A stretch of 64,000 nucleotides of DNA from Desertivirga xinjiangensis (GCF_024436435.1 NZ_JAFMZP010000003.1:717742-781741); one strand, 5' to 3'. Shown: positions 1-9,167, numbered from the stretch's first letter. Translations and numbers: made by a program. Notes: generated by a model from the sequence alone, not told the origin.

Positions 1-230
1 TGATGACTTTCGTTTGTATCTTCTTATTATGTGGTCATTGGCTTGATTACTATATGATGGTTATGCCTGGTACCGTTGAATCACACCGGACTTTTGGAAT
101 AACGGAAATAGGAATTGCCTTAGGATTCGCTGGATTATTTACATTCCTGATGTTAAGTAAGCTTGCTCAAAAGCCTTTGGTTGCCAAAAATCACCCTTTC
201 TTAGACGAAAGCTTACATCACCATATATAG
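1..230 (+). CDS. actF: ActF, alternative complex III quinol-oxidising membrane subunit (C-terminal fragment)
   Basis: Only about 75 C-terminal residues lie in the window; the 5' part is outside and the first in-frame ATG at 3 is probably an internal Met. Visible are the GHWLDYYMMVMPG stretch, a final transmembrane helix and the ending KNHPFLDESLHHHI, which I recognise from quinol:cytochrome c oxidoreductase subunit ActF in Bacteroidota. ActF is a multi-spanning subunit of alternative complex III, which oxidises menaquinol and passes electrons toward the caa3 oxidase encoded immediately downstream. The stop codon TAG overlaps a GTG that opens the next reading frame, consistent with one operon. 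Confidence 0.85.
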   Translation, partial: MTFVCIFLLCGHWLDYYMMVMPGTVESHRTFGITEIGIALGFAGLFTFLMLSKLAQKPLVAKNHPFLDESLHHHI

Positions 231-277
231 TGGAAAAAAAAGAAAGATTTACTAATTACATATTTGTAGATAAAAAC

Positions 278-1600
278 ATGGGGTTTAACAAATTTTTGAA
301 GATCAGGATTCTCTTATCACTGCTGGTAATTTGTATGATGGCAGTAAGTTTCCCTGTATCTGCTCAGCAAGATCCGGCAGTTACTAATGCTCAGGCAGAT
401 GTTGCCGCTACAGATACTGCACAGAGCGCTGCTGCTTCATCGGGTTCGATAGGAGAAACAACTTCATCCGTAACTGTTTCAACCGACGTTCCGGCCGAGG
501 ATCCAAGCACTCTGGCTGCGGCTGATGAAACCGTTGACCGCTCAGCGGTTTATAAATCGGCTTATTATTATTTATTGCTGTTTGTACTACTTTGTATATT
601 CATTGGTATCATTGGTAAGGTACTTAAGGTTTATGAACTAAGCCGCGAAGTGCAGGGAAAAAAGGGTGGAATTAACTGGAACTATGTTCAGGCGGTTTTA
701 TTCATGGTGTTCCTTGTAGTTGGCTTGTACGGTTCTTACTGGTCATATGATTATTGGGGATATGTTGTAACTACTGAGTCTGCATCTGAACATGGAGAAC
801 GTATTGATATGATGATGTATATCACCATTGCTATCACTACTGTCGTTTTTGTTTTAACGCAGATCCTGTTATTCGGGTTCGCCTTTAAATATTCTGGTTC
901 TGATAAACGCAAAGCTTACTACTATCCTCATAATAATGCTATTGAGAGATTATGGACAATCATTCCGGCCTTGGTTCTTACTGCGCTGGTAGTGTTCGGA
1001 TTCTTTACCTGGAGAAGCATTACCAATCCACCGGAGGACGAAAGAAACAATGCGCTTAGTTTGGAAGTGACAGGTGAGCAGTTTAAATGGAATGTACGTT
1101 ACGCTGGTGCTGACAATAAATTGGGTGTACGTAATTATAAACTTACAACTCCAACCAACTCATTAGGTATTGATTTTACAGATCAAAAGAGCTGGGATGA
1201 TAAATTAGGCTCTGAAGTAGTATTACCTGTTGGAAGGCCTGTGAGAGTTACCATTAACTCTAAAGATATCCTTCACAGTTTTTATATGCCTCAGTTCAGG
1301 GTTCAGATGAACGCTGTTCCGGGTATGGCTACTTACTTCCAGTTTACTCCGAAAGTGACCACAGCAGAGATGCGTGAGCGCCTGGCTGAGCCTAACTTCA
1401 ATTATACGTTGTTATGCGCTAAAATTTGCGGTACGGGACACTATAACATGCAATATACTGTTAAGGTGGTTAGTGAGAAAGAATACGAAGAGTGGATTGC
1501 AAAACAATCATTATTCTTCAATGACGATATGAAAAAAGAGTTACAGTCAGCTGATGCACAAAAAGCGCCTGTAAACAATAATTTAGCTATTAACAATTAG
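278..1600 (+). CDS. coxB: Cytochrome c oxidase subunit II
   Basis: Carries the CuA site that accepts electrons for the oxidase. The motif CAKICGTGHYNM (C380, C384, H388, M391 with the start chosen here) supplies the CuA ligands. I chose the ATG at 278 over an in-frame GTG at 230 because it puts a clean signal peptide (MGFNKFLKIRILLSLLVICM, ending near SAQQ) at the N-terminus. It is long for the family: an Ala/Ser/Thr-rich linker and two extra hydrophobic helices precede the two classical COX2 helices and the cupredoxin domain. That layout is common in Bacteroidota oxidases linked to alternative complex III. It lies 18 bases before subunit I. Confidence 0.95.
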   Translation: MGFNKFLKIRILLSLLVICMMAVSFPVSAQQDPAVTNAQADVAATDTAQSAAASSGSIGETTSSVTVSTDVPAEDPSTLAAADETVDRSAVYKSAYYYLLLFVLLCIFIGIIGKVLKVYELSREVQGKKGGINWNYVQAVLFMVFLVVGLYGSYWSYDYWGYVVTTESASEHGERIDMMMYITIAITTVVFVLTQILLFGFAFKYSGSDKRKAYYYPHNNAIERLWTIIPALVLTALVVFGFFTWRSITNPPEDERNNALSLEVTGEQFKWNVRYAGADNKLGVRNYKLTTPTNSLGIDFTDQKSWDDKLGSEVVLPVGRPVRVTINSKDILHSFYMPQFRVQMNAVPGMATYFQFTPKVTTAEMRERLAEPNFNYTLLCAKICGTGHYNMQYTVKVVSEKEYEEWIAKQSLFFNDDMKKELQSADAQKAPVNNNLAINN

Positions 1601-1618
1601 AATTACAGATAGAGCGAT

Positions 1619-3502
1619 ATGTCAAGCACAGCTATTCATCATACTTTAGAGCATTCTGGGCATGGTCATGATGACCACGGACATCATCATGAGACGTTTC
1701 TGACAAAATACGTTTTTAGTCAGGATCATAAAATGATTGCCAAGCAGTTCCTTATCACCGGTATTATAATGGGTGTTATCGGAATGATGCTTTCCATTAT
1801 TTTCCGTATACAATTAGGTTGGCCTGATCAGAGCTTCCCTTTATTAGAAACATTTCTAGGTAAATGGGCTGAAGGTGGTCGTATTAAACCTGATTTCTAT
1901 CTGGCTTTAGTAACTATTCACGGTACCATCATGGTATTCTTCGTGCTAACTGCCGGACTAAGCGGTACTTTCAGTAACCTTTTAATTCCGTTGCAGCTGG
2001 GAGCACGTGATATGGCTTCGCCTTTCCTTAACATGTTATCATACTGGTTCTTTTTAACCGCTTGTGTGATCATGATGGCCTCTTTCTTTGTTCAGAGTGG
2101 TCCGGCGAGTGCGGGATGGACCATCTATCCTCCGCTTTCTGCTGTTCCTCAGGCAATACCCGGTTCGGGTACAGGTATGACCTTATGGTTGATCAGTATG
2201 GTGTTTTTCATTGCCTCTTCATTGATGGGAGCTTTGAACTATATCAGTACTATATTGAATATGCGTACTAAAGGAATGGATATGTGGAAGATGCCTTTAA
2301 CTATCTGGGCATTGTTCTTAACGGCCATCTTAGGGGTGCTTTCTTTCCCTGTTCTCGTTGCCGGTGTGGTATTATTGATATTTGACCGTAGCTTTGGAAC
2401 AAGTTTTTATCTGTCTGATCTTGTAATACAAGGACAGATCATGCCACAGCAAGGTGGTAGCCCAATCTTGTTTCAGCACTTGTTCTGGTTCCTTGGACAC
2501 CCTGAGGTATATATCGTGATCATGCCTGCGATGGGTATTGCGTCAGAAGTAATGGCTACCAATTCACGTAAGCCGATCTTCGGATACCATGCGATGGTTT
2601 ACTCCCTAATTGGTATTACTGTCCTTTCCTTCATTGTTTGGGGACACCACATGTTTGTTACTGGCATGAATCCGTTCTTAGGAGGGGTGTTTATGATCAC
2701 TACCCTGATCATTGCGGTGCCTTCTGCGGTGAAGTCATTTAACTGGCTTGCTACAATCTGGCGTGGTAATATCCGCTTCACTCCGGCAATGATGTTTGCT
2801 ATCGGATTGGTGTCATTCTTTATTTCAGGTGGTTTGACCGGTATTTTCCTTGGTAACGCTGCATTGGATATTAACCTTCACGATACTTATTTTGTGGTAG
2901 CTCACTTCCACCTGGTAATGGGTTCTGCTGCGATCTGTGGAATGCTTTGCGGTGTGTATCACTGGTTCCCTAAGATGTTCGGCAGATTGATGGACGAGAA
3001 ATTAGGTTATCTGCATTTCTGGTTGACTTTCATCGGTGCGTATCTTGTATTCTTCCCGATGCACTTCATGGGTCTTGATGGTGTTCCTCGCCGTTACTAT
3101 GCTTTCACCGAATTTGAATTCATGAAAGAATGGTTAACTGTAAATACATTTGTTTCATGGGCTGCTATTATTGCTGCTCTGGGGCAGGTTGCTTTCCTTT
3201 GGAATTTCTTCAATTCTATTTTTAACGGGAAAAAAGCAACTCAGAATCCATGGGAGTCTAATACACTGGAATGGACTACTCCTGTAGAGCGTTTACATGG
3301 TAACTGGCCGGGCGAAATTCCAACGGTTTACCGTTGGCCTTATGATTACAGTAAGCCAGGCCACGAAACTGACTTTATTCCTCAAACTACTCCTTTCTCT
3401 GAAACGATGAGTTCTAATTTGCCACATGACTTTGAGGGCAATCCGGAAGCTGAACGTATTCAGTTAGAGTGGAACAGGAAAAACGAAGCCGAGAAGGTTT
3501 AA
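1619..3502 (+). CDS. coxA: Cytochrome c oxidase subunit I
   Basis: Catalytic 12-helix subunit holding heme a and the heme a3-CuB centre where O2 is reduced. At 627 aa it has the expected motifs: the helix VI sequence FLGHPEVYIVIMP with the CuB His, cross-linked Tyr and the Glu typical of A1-type oxidases; GHHMF with the two further CuB His; and HDTYFVVAHFHLV with heme ligands. A His-rich N-terminal tail (GHGHDDHGHHH) precedes the first helix. It is 18 bases downstream of subunit II. A hairpin followed by a T-rich run lies just after the stop, so some transcripts may end here. Confidence 0.97.
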   Translation: MSSTAIHHTLEHSGHGHDDHGHHHETFLTKYVFSQDHKMIAKQFLITGIIMGVIGMMLSIIFRIQLGWPDQSFPLLETFLGKWAEGGRIKPDFYLALVTIHGTIMVFFVLTAGLSGTFSNLLIPLQLGARDMASPFLNMLSYWFFLTACVIMMASFFVQSGPASAGWTIYPPLSAVPQAIPGSGTGMTLWLISMVFFIASSLMGALNYISTILNMRTKGMDMWKMPLTIWALFLTAILGVLSFPVLVAGVVLLIFDRSFGTSFYLSDLVIQGQIMPQQGGSPILFQHLFWFLGHPEVYIVIMPAMGIASEVMATNSRKPIFGYHAMVYSLIGITVLSFIVWGHHMFVTGMNPFLGGVFMITTLIIAVPSAVKSFNWLATIWRGNIRFTPAMMFAIGLVSFFISGGLTGIFLGNAALDINLHDTYFVVAHFHLVMGSAAICGMLCGVYHWFPKMFGRLMDEKLGYLHFWLTFIGAYLVFFPMHFMGLDGVPRRYYAFTEFEFMKEWLTVNTFVSWAAIIAALGQVAFLWNFFNSIFNGKKATQNPWESNTLEWTTPVERLHGNWPGEIPTVYRWPYDYSKPGHETDFIPQTTPFSETMSSNLPHDFEGNPEAERIQLEWNRKNEAEKV

Positions 3503-3515
3503 GATATAATGAAAA

Positions 3516-3556
3516 TGGGGTATCTGCTCATAAGTTTCTGACTTATAGATACCCCA
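3516..3556 (+). terminator. Hairpin with T-rich tail between coxA and ctaA
   Basis: A 10-bp perfect stem (TGGGGTATCT at 3516-3525 with AGATACCCCA at 3547-3556) encloses a second short stem (ATAAG/CTTAT) and is followed by ATTTTAT. It looks like an intrinsic or partial terminator separating the structural oxidase genes from the heme-synthesis and assembly genes, which could set a higher level for subunits II and I. This is inferred from sequence only. Confidence 0.55.
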
Positions 3557-3571
3557 ATTTTATACAGCGAT

Positions 3572-4639
3572 ATGTATAGATCAAGCGAGAGGAGATTTTT
3601 ATTAATCAATTATTTGACGATAATTGCTCTTTTTGTTTTGATCCTGGCGGGAGGAGTAGTGCGAAGTACCGGTTCAGGAATGGGTTGTCCGGATTGGCCG
3701 AAATGTTTTGACCGCTTGGTGCCTCCAACTCATGTTTCGGAGCTGCCTGCTGATTACAAGGATAAGTACGTAGCACAGAGGGTTAAAAAGAATCAGCGCT
3801 TTGCGAAATCACTGGACTTTTTTGGTTTTTCCGATCTTGCCGATCGCCTGAGACACGACAAAAGCGTACTCGAACCAGAGTCGTTCAACGCTTCTAAGAC
3901 CTGGACGGAATATATTAACAGGTTAATAGGTGCTCTTACAGGTTTGTTTCTTTTAGCCTGTGCGTTTTTATCGGTTACCTACCTGAAGTCGAAGAAGAGG
4001 ATATTTTTCCTAAGCTTACTTAACCTGTTTCTTGTTGGCTTTCAAGCCTGGCTGGGTTCGATCGTTGTATCATCCAACCTGGTTGCATGGATAGTAACCG
4101 TTCATATGTTGCTTGCTCTTGGTATCCTGGCTATAAGTATTTATACCTACTTCTATGCACGAGTATTGAGAGACAGACAGCTGCTTGCTAATAAAGCACC
4201 TGGTAATATAAAACCACTTAGTGTTGCTGCACTGGTTCTTACCACCATTCAGATAGCACTTGGTACGGAGGTAAGGGAAATGATCGACGAGATCTCATCG
4301 TCTATGAATCACCTGAACCGCTCCGAATGGGTATCGAATGTTGGCTTGGGCTATCTGTTACATAGTAATTTGTCTGTTATAATTTTTATCATTGCCATAA
4401 TTTTGCTGATAATGATGAGGCGGAAATACCTCGGAAACAGTTATCAGTTTAAATTTATTGTTTATGTGTTCTTCCTGATGTTGGCGCAATTAGTAACCGG
4501 CCTTACCTTGGCTTACCTGGCTTTGCCGCCGGTTGCACAGGCAGTGCATATCTTGCTGGCAAGCCTTATATTTGGCGCCCAGGTGTATTTATTGTTATTA
4601 TTAAAGCAAAATAAATTGTACAAGTCCAGATCATTTTAA
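3572..4639 (+). CDS. ctaA: Heme A synthase (COX15/CtaA)
   Basis: Membrane enzyme converting heme O to heme A for the oxidase. The 355-aa protein starts with a helix followed by the family motif TGSGMGCPDWPKCF (paired cysteines). It then has EYINRLIGALTGL, VHMLLALG, LLHSNLSV and QAVHILLASL, which hold the conserved membrane-embedded His residues. Eight hydrophobic segments are visible, with a charged loop after the Cys motif. It is followed 4 bases later by the heme O synthase, the enzyme that supplies its substrate. Confidence 0.93.
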   Translation: MYRSSERRFLLINYLTIIALFVLILAGGVVRSTGSGMGCPDWPKCFDRLVPPTHVSELPADYKDKYVAQRVKKNQRFAKSLDFFGFSDLADRLRHDKSVLEPESFNASKTWTEYINRLIGALTGLFLLACAFLSVTYLKSKKRIFFLSLLNLFLVGFQAWLGSIVVSSNLVAWIVTVHMLLALGILAISIYTYFYARVLRDRQLLANKAPGNIKPLSVAALVLTTIQIALGTEVREMIDEISSSMNHLNRSEWVSNVGLGYLLHSNLSVIIFIIAIILLIMMRRKYLGNSYQFKFIVYVFFLMLAQLVTGLTLAYLALPPVAQAVHILLASLIFGAQVYLLLLLKQNKLYKSRSF

Positions 4640-4643
4640 CCAG

Positions 4644-5516
4644 GTGTCAGAGGGGAATTTTATATCGGATTTTAAAAAGCTTATTAAGCTTAGGCTCACC
4701 TTTCTGGTGGTTTTTTCAGCTTCTGTTTCCTTCTTAATAGGCAGCAAAGAACAAGGCGCTATCAATTGGATCAATTGGCTGATATTGACATTGGGTGGCT
4801 TTTTAGTGACCGGTGCTGCCAATGGTTTTAATGAGATTATTGAAAAAGACCTTGACAAGCTGATGAAGCGAACCAGCGACCGCCCCATCCCGGCCGGAAG
4901 GATGACTACCGGGCAAGCTTTGGTGCTTAGCCTATTTATGGGGATTGCAGGTACACTTATATTGGTGAGGCTTAATTTTCTGACCGGTGTATTATCTGTA
5001 TTCTCCATTTTTCTGTATGCATTTTTATACACGCCTGCAAAGAGAAAATCTCCAATAGCAGTGTTTATAGGCGCCTTTCCTGGTGCTCTGCCTCCTTTGA
5101 TCGGTTATTTTGCTGCCTTCGACAACCCAAAGATCTCCTGGATCCCGGTAATTTTATTCCTGATCCAGTTTGTATGGCAGTTCCCTCACTTTTGGGCCAT
5201 TGCATGGGTGCTTGACGATGATTATAAAAAAGCAGGATTCAGGTTGTTACCAACCACGCATAGGGACAGGATCAGTGCTTTGTTTACCTGGGTATCTACC
5301 ATAGTATTAATTCCGGTAAGTTTATTGCCTACTATCATGGGATTTGGGGGATGGATCATTGGAGCTGTTTCATTGGTGCTTGGTCTGGTATTTTGCTGGT
5401 TTGGATATAACCTTTATAACAAGCTCGACATTGCTTCCGCACAAAAAGTAATGTTCGGCTCATTTTTTTATCTTCCGGTTGTGCAGTTGGTGTTGTTGTT
5501 TGATTTTATTGGATAG
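4644..5516 (+). CDS. ctaB: Protoheme IX farnesyltransferase (heme O synthase)
   Basis: UbiA-superfamily prenyltransferase that adds the farnesyl tail to heme B, giving heme O for heme A synthesis. The family signature is complete: NGFNEIIEKDLDKLMKRTSD followed by RPIPAGR, and later VLDDDYKKAGFRLLP with the second Asp cluster. It is 290 aa with nine hydrophobic stretches, the usual size. The start is GTG at 4644, four bases after the ctaA stop; no ATG fits better, so translation is probably coupled. Confidence 0.94.
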   Translation: MSEGNFISDFKKLIKLRLTFLVVFSASVSFLIGSKEQGAINWINWLILTLGGFLVTGAANGFNEIIEKDLDKLMKRTSDRPIPAGRMTTGQALVLSLFMGIAGTLILVRLNFLTGVLSVFSIFLYAFLYTPAKRKSPIAVFIGAFPGALPPLIGYFAAFDNPKISWIPVILFLIQFVWQFPHFWAIAWVLDDDYKKAGFRLLPTTHRDRISALFTWVSTIVLIPVSLLPTIMGFGGWIIGAVSLVLGLVFCWFGYNLYNKLDIASAQKVMFGSFFYLPVVQLVLLFDFIG

Positions 5517-5519
5517 TTT

Positions 5520-6110
5520 ATGATGGCTGTTATGTTAGAAAATTCAGTGGAACAGGATAGGTTGAATTTAAAACCTAAAAAGTTTTTAATGTGGTTGTTT
5601 GTGATCACATCGTTTATGCTCTTCGCCGCTTTAACAAGTGGTTTCATAGTTTATACTGCCGGAGATCCGTCTCGTGGCATCAAAATGATCTTGCCTAAGC
5701 TGTTTATGTATAGCACTTGTGCCATAATACTGAGCAGTGTGACGATGCATTTGGCTTACAAGTCAGCTAAAGCGCTAAAGTTTACGGCGCAGAAAATGTA
5801 CCTTGCTTTGACCATACTCTTGGGCGTGCTCTTTTTTGTTCTTCAAATACAGGCATGGAAGGGATTTGTAGCAGACGGTGTTTTTTTTATAAACCCTAAT
5901 GCTTCGCAATCGTTTATCTATGTGATAACCGGTACACATTTACTGCACATTTTCGCCGGTATCATTGTTTTAATCACTGCCCTTGGGGGTATTATGAAAA
6001 ATATTCCACAGGTAAGGAATTTGTTCAGGATGGAGATGGCTTCTATTTTCTGGCATTTTCTGGATATACTATGGATTTATTTATATGTTTTCTTACTTTT
6101 GAACCAATAA
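5520..6110 (+). CDS. Cytochrome c oxidase subunit III-like protein (first copy)
   Basis: A 196-aa five-helix heme-copper oxidase subunit III protein. The ending MEMASIFWHFLDILWIYLYV matches the conserved WHFxDxxWxxxY motif of the family, and GTHLLHIFAGI matches the internal His helix. It starts with a double ATG at 5520 and a third in-frame ATG at 5532; the exact start is uncertain. It is adjacent to a second, longer subunit III gene, a duplication usual in Bacteroidota caa3 clusters. Subunit III stabilises subunit I and proton uptake. Confidence 0.9.
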   Translation: MMAVMLENSVEQDRLNLKPKKFLMWLFVITSFMLFAALTSGFIVYTAGDPSRGIKMILPKLFMYSTCAIILSSVTMHLAYKSAKALKFTAQKMYLALTILLGVLFFVLQIQAWKGFVADGVFFINPNASQSFIYVITGTHLLHIFAGIIVLITALGGIMKNIPQVRNLFRMEMASIFWHFLDILWIYLYVFLLLNQ

Positions 6111-6120
6111 CTAAATATTA

Positions 6121-6813
6121 ATGAGTACTACTACTGTATCGCAATTAGACGAAGTTAAAACCGGTCCCTGGGATGGTGGAACGTCGCCGGTAAATGTAGA
6201 ATATGGGAAACTGATGATGTGGTTTTTCCTGTTATCGGATGCGTTTACTTTCTCTGCATTTTTGATTTATTACGGGGCACAACGTTTCAGCAAACTAAGC
6301 TGGCCCGACCCTGATGAAGTTTTCCAGTCAATTCCCGGAATAACTGACCATGGTGCGCCACTTGTGTTTGTGGGTATCATGACTTTCATTCTTATCATGA
6401 GTTCGGTAACTATGGTACTTGCTGTAGAAGCTGGTCACCGTAATTCAAAAAAAGAAGTAGTAGGCTGGATGATAGCTACTATTGTAGGTGGTTTTATGTT
6501 CCTGGGCTGCCAGGCATTGGAGTGGTCTCACCTTCATCATGAAGGCTTCTGGTTTGCCAGCATTCCTGAAACTTATAAAGGTATTGATCAAGTAGGCGCC
6601 TTACAGTTTGCCAATTTGTTCTTTACTATCACTGGATTCCACGGATTTCACGTTTTCACTGGTGTGTTGATCAACATTATTATTTTGTTTATGACATTAG
6701 CTAATGTGTTTGAAAAACGCGGAACATATCTTATGGTTGAAAAAGTAGGTCTTTACTGGCACTTTGTAGATCTTGTTTGGGTATTTGTGTTTACCTTCTT
6801 TTATCTGGTTTAA
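6121..6813 (+). CDS. coxC: Cytochrome c oxidase subunit III (second copy)
   Basis: A 230-aa subunit III protein with a hydrophilic N-terminus and five helices. Conserved features are KLMMWFFLLSDAFTFSAFL, the TGFHGFHVFTGVLIN helix and the closing KVGLYWHFVDLVWVFVFTFF. A soluble loop around residues 135-160 (LEWSHLHHEGFWF) is longer than in the preceding paralogue. It lies 10 bases after that copy, which suggests the two act together in one oxidase complex. Confidence 0.93.
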   Translation: MSTTTVSQLDEVKTGPWDGGTSPVNVEYGKLMMWFFLLSDAFTFSAFLIYYGAQRFSKLSWPDPDEVFQSIPGITDHGAPLVFVGIMTFILIMSSVTMVLAVEAGHRNSKKEVVGWMIATIVGGFMFLGCQALEWSHLHHEGFWFASIPETYKGIDQVGALQFANLFFTITGFHGFHVFTGVLINIIILFMTLANVFEKRGTYLMVEKVGLYWHFVDLVWVFVFTFFYLV

Positions 6814-6829
6814 TTTTTAAGGATTTATT

Positions 6830-7186
6830 ATGGCTCACGAGCATTCACATACAACAGAACATGGGCATGGAGAACATGCTACTATGTCGAAAGGAAAAAT
6901 CTGGCAGGTGTTTTTTTACCTGCTTGGTATTACCGTAATAGAGTTTATTATAGCATTGGTTCTTATTCCGAAAGGATTTATGAGTCAGGGAATAGGGAAC
7001 TTTGTTTATATAGTGCTTACTTTGGTTAAGGCATTTTATATCATTGCCTATTTTATGCACTTGAAATTTGAGAAATATGCTTTAATTACAAGTCTTACTA
7101 TTTCCCTGATCTTTATCGTTTACTTCATCGTGTTGTTGCTGACTGAAGGTTCCTACCTGAATGAGCACATGACTCATTTGAAGTAA
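6830..7186 (+). CDS. coxD: Cytochrome c oxidase subunit IV (prokaryotic type)
   Basis: A small (118 aa) three-helix protein with a His-rich cytoplasmic start (MAHEHSHTTEHGHGEH) and the KAFYIIAYFMHLKFE segment characteristic of bacterial COX4/CyoD-type subunits. It probably assists assembly or stability of the CuB site. It lies between subunit III (17 bases upstream) and the SCO gene (one base downstream), the usual order. Confidence 0.9.
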   Translation: MAHEHSHTTEHGHGEHATMSKGKIWQVFFYLLGITVIEFIIALVLIPKGFMSQGIGNFVYIVLTLVKAFYIIAYFMHLKFEKYALITSLTISLIFIVYFIVLLLTEGSYLNEHMTHLK

Positions 7187-7187
7187 A

Positions 7188-7889
7188 ATGAAGAAAAGAT
7201 CTCCAATAAAGAAAATATTAATCCTGGTAACCGTACTTGCGGTACCAGGATTTTTATATTATTTGCTAACCGAAAAAGGGAAGAACAGGTATCGTCCACT
7301 TGATATCTTCGGTCCGAAGCAGGTTGCAGCCACCTTTCACACCAAACGTGGTGTGAAAATCCCCGATACTATTTATCACCATGTACGGGATTTCAAATTA
7401 GTAGATCAGAATGGGGACAGTGTGGGCCTGCCGGCAGACACCACGCAGATAACTGTTGTTAATTTTTTCTTCAGCAGGTGTAGAACCGTTTGCCCGCAAA
7501 TGAACAATGAATTGGCGCGGGTGGTTGATGCGTATAAAAAAAACCCGTTGGTTAAGTTCTATTCAATATCGGTTGATCCAGGATACGACTCGCCGCAAGT
7601 GTTAAAAAATTATGCGAACGGCTATAAAGCTGCTGCAGAAAAATGGAGCTTTTTGACAGGGGAGAAAGATCTGATATTTAATTTGGCAAAAAAAGATTTT
7701 TTAGTTGATGCTGTGGCGGATTCAAGGACAGAAGGTAACATAGTTCACAGTCCGTTGTTTATCCTGCTTGACCCTAAGAAAAGGATCAGGGGGTATTACG
7801 ATTCGACTAATAAAGAGCAGGTGGATAAGCTTATTGATGAGATCAAAGTGCAGATAGTCGAAGAATTGAGATTGGTGACTGCCATTTAA
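7188..7889 (+). CDS. SCO1/SenC-family copper chaperone
   Basis: A membrane-anchored thioredoxin-fold protein that delivers copper to the CuA site of subunit II. It has one N-terminal helix (KILILVTVLAVPGFLYYLL). The copper motif is CRTVC within FFFSRCRTVCPQMN, and the third ligand His is in GNIVHSPLFILLD. At 233 aa it is of family length. It starts one base after the subunit IV stop codon. The thioredoxin fold faces the periplasm. Confidence 0.93.
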   Translation: MKKRSPIKKILILVTVLAVPGFLYYLLTEKGKNRYRPLDIFGPKQVAATFHTKRGVKIPDTIYHHVRDFKLVDQNGDSVGLPADTTQITVVNFFFSRCRTVCPQMNNELARVVDAYKKNPLVKFYSISVDPGYDSPQVLKNYANGYKAAAEKWSFLTGEKDLIFNLAKKDFLVDAVADSRTEGNIVHSPLFILLDPKKRIRGYYDSTNKEQVDKLIDEIKVQIVEELRLVTAI

Positions 7890-7904
7890 ATATTTAATAA
7901 TAAT

Positions 7905-8444
7905 ATGAATGATATAGTAGTAAGGCGCCTGATCACAGGTCTGTCTGTATTTGTATTCCTCGTTGTATTGATTCTGCAGAGTAAAGTCATCACTATATTT
8001 CCTGCCGGGACGGAAGTGCCCTCATGGGTGTTTTTCCTTCCCAGGCTAAATGCGATTATCAATGGTACTTGCAGTATTTTGCTGGTTATTTCTCTTTACC
8101 AGATCAGGAATAAAAATATCCAGACGCACAAGGTGCTAAACCTTACTACATTTGTGTTGTCATCACTTTTCCTGGTTTCGTATATTATATTTCATGCCAC
8201 TGGTATTAAGACTACTTATGGTGGTGAGGGAATGATCAGATATGTTTATTATTTTATCCTGATCACTCATATTATTCTGGCCGCGGTTGTTCTACCCCTG
8301 GTACTGTTAAGTTTTTACAGCGGTTTGATGATGAATGTAGAACGGCATCGTAAACTGGTACGCTGGAGTTTTCCGGTATGGCTGTATGTAACTGTAACCG
8401 GTGTTATTGTTTACATAATGATTTCCCCCTTTTATACGTTCTAA
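7905..8444 (+). CDS. DUF420 membrane protein (oxidase assembly, CtaM-like)
   Basis: A 179-aa protein with five predicted helices, matching the DUF420 pattern: LPRLNAIINGTCSILL, the IQTHKVLNLTTF loop and a conserved His in the FHATGIKTTYGG region, then THIILAAVVLPLV. Members are encoded in oxidase operons, and CtaM of Firmicutes is required for active aa3-type oxidase. The role here is inferred from family and position, 15 bases after SCO. Confidence 0.82.
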   Translation: MNDIVVRRLITGLSVFVFLVVLILQSKVITIFPAGTEVPSWVFFLPRLNAIINGTCSILLVISLYQIRNKNIQTHKVLNLTTFVLSSLFLVSYIIFHATGIKTTYGGEGMIRYVYYFILITHIILAAVVLPLVLLSFYSGLMMNVERHRKLVRWSFPVWLYVTVTGVIVYIMISPFYTF

Positions 8445-8468
8445 GTACAGATTGATTAATAGAAAGAA

Positions 8469-8744
8469 ATGAAAGCGTTAAAAGTGTCTCTCCTGGTGTT
8501 GGTTTTTCTTGGAATGCTTGTATTTAGTCAGGATGTTTCGGCCCAGTGTTCAATGTGTACCATGAATGCCGAGAGCTCTGTTCAAAATGGAAATACCCAG
8601 GGAAACGGCTTAAATGATGGTATTCTTTATCTGTTAGCTGCTCCCTATCTGGCGGTGGCTGCCATTGGCTACCTTTGGTATAAAAAATACAGGAAAAAGA
8701 ATGTGATTCTGGATATTAAGGATGAAAAGATCAATCTGAATTAG
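8469..8744 (+). CDS. Small exported CxxC membrane protein in the oxidase operon
   Basis: A 91-aa protein I cannot assign to a named family. It has a signal peptide ending at SAQ, then CSMCTMNAESSVQNGN, a single transmembrane helix (ILYLLAAPYLAVAAIGYLWY) and a Lys-rich tail. The CSMC pair and nearby Met residues would face the periplasm and could bind copper or form a disulfide. With its position after SCO and DUF420, this suggests an oxidase copper-site assembly factor, but that is inference. Confidence 0.75.
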   Translation: MKALKVSLLVLVFLGMLVFSQDVSAQCSMCTMNAESSVQNGNTQGNGLNDGILYLLAAPYLAVAAIGYLWYKKYRKKNVILDIKDEKINLN

Positions 8745-8780
8745 TGGTAAGTTTTAAGTACTAAGTTATTTAACACTAAC

Positions 8781-9167
8781 ATGGCCCGAACACCGAAGCT
8801 GAAGGCTTTAATAAATTCTAAATGCCCCCGTTGCCGCAGAGGCGATATATTTTTTAGCCCGGTATATTCTTACCGGCAAAAAATGAATGAGCTTTGTCCC
8901 AGCTGTGGCTTCAAGTTTGAAATTGAGCCAGGGTACTTTTATGCGGCGATGTATGTGAGTTATGCCCTCAGCGTGGGTGAAACCATCATTGCAGGGATGC
9001 TTACCTTTTGGCTAAGTGGTAAAAGTGAGTCGCCCTTGTTGTATTTAGGTGTTATATTTGGTTTGGTGCTTGTTCTTTCTCCCTTCAATTACAGATATTC
9101 GCGGGTAATATTACTTCATAAGTTAACCCCCAGGATAAAATATAACCCAGATCTTGATAAAGAATGA
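8781..9167 (+). CDS. DUF983 zinc-ribbon membrane protein
   Basis: A 128-aa protein with an N-terminal zinc ribbon (CPRCRRGDIFFS and CPSCGFKFEIEPGYFY) followed by two transmembrane helices. This is the DUF983 arrangement, often encoded near oxidase genes. The function is unknown. It overlaps the next gene by four bases (ATGA), implying translational coupling. Confidence 0.85.
   Translation: MARTPKLKALINSKCPRCRRGDIFFSPVYSYRQKMNELCPSCGFKFEIEPGYFYAAMYVSYALSVGETIIAGMLTFWLSGKSESPLLYLGVIFGLVLVLSPFNYRYSRVILLHKLTPRIKYNPDLDKE

Noticed and set aside
230..277. GTG at 230 as start of cytochrome oxidase subunit II
   Set aside because: It would put 16 polar residues before an otherwise normal signal peptide; ATG 278 fits secretion better.
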